From assembly GCF_001941945.1 (NCBI RefSeq), contig NZ_CP015583.1, forward strand, positions 1,229,001 to 1,293,000: DNA of 64,000 nt, given 5' to 3'. Positions 63,853 to 64,000 of this stretch are shown in pieces. The number at the start of each line of letters is the position of its first letter. Within the stretch, counting starts at the first letter, position 1. Made by a program: the position numbers and the translations under genes. Origin of the DNA: Roseomonas gilardii (GTDB lineage Bacteria > Pseudomonadota > Alphaproteobacteria > Acetobacterales > Acetobacteraceae). The notes beneath the pieces are model-generated. The model saw nothing but the letters and a program-made list of their open reading frames with translations. It did no database searches and was not told where the DNA came from.

Positions 63853-64000
63853 GCCTCCACCCCCACCGGGGCGCGTCGTGCTGGTGCCCAGCGCTGCTGC
63901 CGCAGCCGTTCCGCCAGCCCCTCCGGCGGCAGCACCGCTTCCGCGAGCCCGGCCCTGGCCACGGCACCGGGCATGCCCCAGACCACCGAGGAGGCCTCGT
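63849..64000 (-). CDS. cheB: Protein-glutamate methylesterase CheB (3' end only)
   Basis: The last 50 codons of a minus-strand gene are visible; the rest is beyond the window. The segment 'SSVVWGMPGAVARAGLAEAV' is the conserved CheB C-terminal block, followed by 'LPPEGLAERLRQQ'. CheB demethylates and deamidates chemoreceptors. Its stop overlaps the cheR start by four bases, giving cheB-cheR order. Confidence 0.85.
   Translation of the reverse strand, partial: EASSVVWGMPGAVARAGLAEAVLPPEGLAERLRQQRWAPARRAPVGVEA

Overview
The window is a 64-kb piece of a GC-rich alphaproteobacterial chromosome. Gene content points to Acetobacteraceae, close to Roseomonas: ctrA and chpT beside flagellar genes, an NDUFA12-type complex I subunit, MlaD with DUF2155, an ATP12 chaperone, a phasin, a MaeB malic enzyme with a phosphotransacetylase tail, and a membrane-type three-subunit GMC dehydrogenase. 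The placement is inferred from gene families, not from a marker phylogeny. I see no CRISPR array, insertion sequence, phage module or rRNA. Almost all the sequence is chromosomal core, densely packed, often with 1-4 bp stop/start overlaps.

Layout. 1-2.0 kb: end of a DegT/DnrJ sugar aminotransferase and an acyltransferase-3 membrane enzyme. 2.1-8.6 kb: beta-carbonic anhydrase, serB, divergent miaA, then the branched-chain amino acid genes ilvB, ilvN and ilvC, closed by a strong terminator. 8.6-11.9 kb (minus): a Tat-exported solute-binding protein, DUF2155, a 75-aa protein, mlaD and NDUFA12. 12.0-19.1 kb (plus): a shrunken NrdJ-like protein, RidA, a FemAB-like GNAT, an EamA transporter, a nuclease-helicase (DUF2075) and a secreted endonuclease-like protein. 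19.2-25.8 kb: PPK2, a three-subunit gluconate/sugar dehydrogenase (small subunit, GMC flavoprotein, triheme cytochrome c) and a second, closely related solute-binding protein. 25.8-31.2 kb: clpA, clpS, a phasin behind a probable PhaR operator, and a D,D-carboxypeptidase.

31.2-40.5 kb (minus): a DSD1-family PLP enzyme; the galU-ugd-pgm operon, which makes UDP-glucose and UDP-glucuronate and ends in a gamma-glutamylcyclotransferase-like gene with an apparent CTG start; a J-domain membrane protein and a VWA-like protein; maeB; tRNA-Leu(GAG). 40.5-51.6 kb: lipB; two divergent, distantly related hypothetical proteins around a Fur-box-like sequence, one of them coupled to two oligopeptide-type ABC ATPases; a nitroreductase, a Gfo/Idh/MocA oxidoreductase, an FMN 2-hydroxyacid oxidase, a DEAD-box helicase, NTF2-like and OsmC proteins, acylphosphatase and ATP12. 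51.9-57.7 kb: AsmA, a RluC-type pseudouridine synthase, a flavin reductase and rarA. 57.8-64 kb: a small membrane protein, moaA, DUF3553, chpT, fliJ, fliI, ctrA, cheR and the end of cheB, so the CtrA/ChpT phosphorelay sits together with flagellar export and chemotaxis genes.

The observations most worth following are: (1) the NrdJ-derived protein at 12033-13529 that has lost the catalytic barrel; (2) the Fur-like operator with paired hypothetical genes and permease-less ABC ATPases at 41.3-44.4 kb; (3) the PD-(D/E)xK plus DUF2075 helicase coupled to an exported nuclease-like protein; (4) a perfect PhaR-type palindrome in front of the phasin gene; (5) perfect inverted repeats before ilvB, maeB and the dehydrogenase operon; (6) the CTG start in the galU operon; (7) a dispersed CTAGAGCAGATCGC element.
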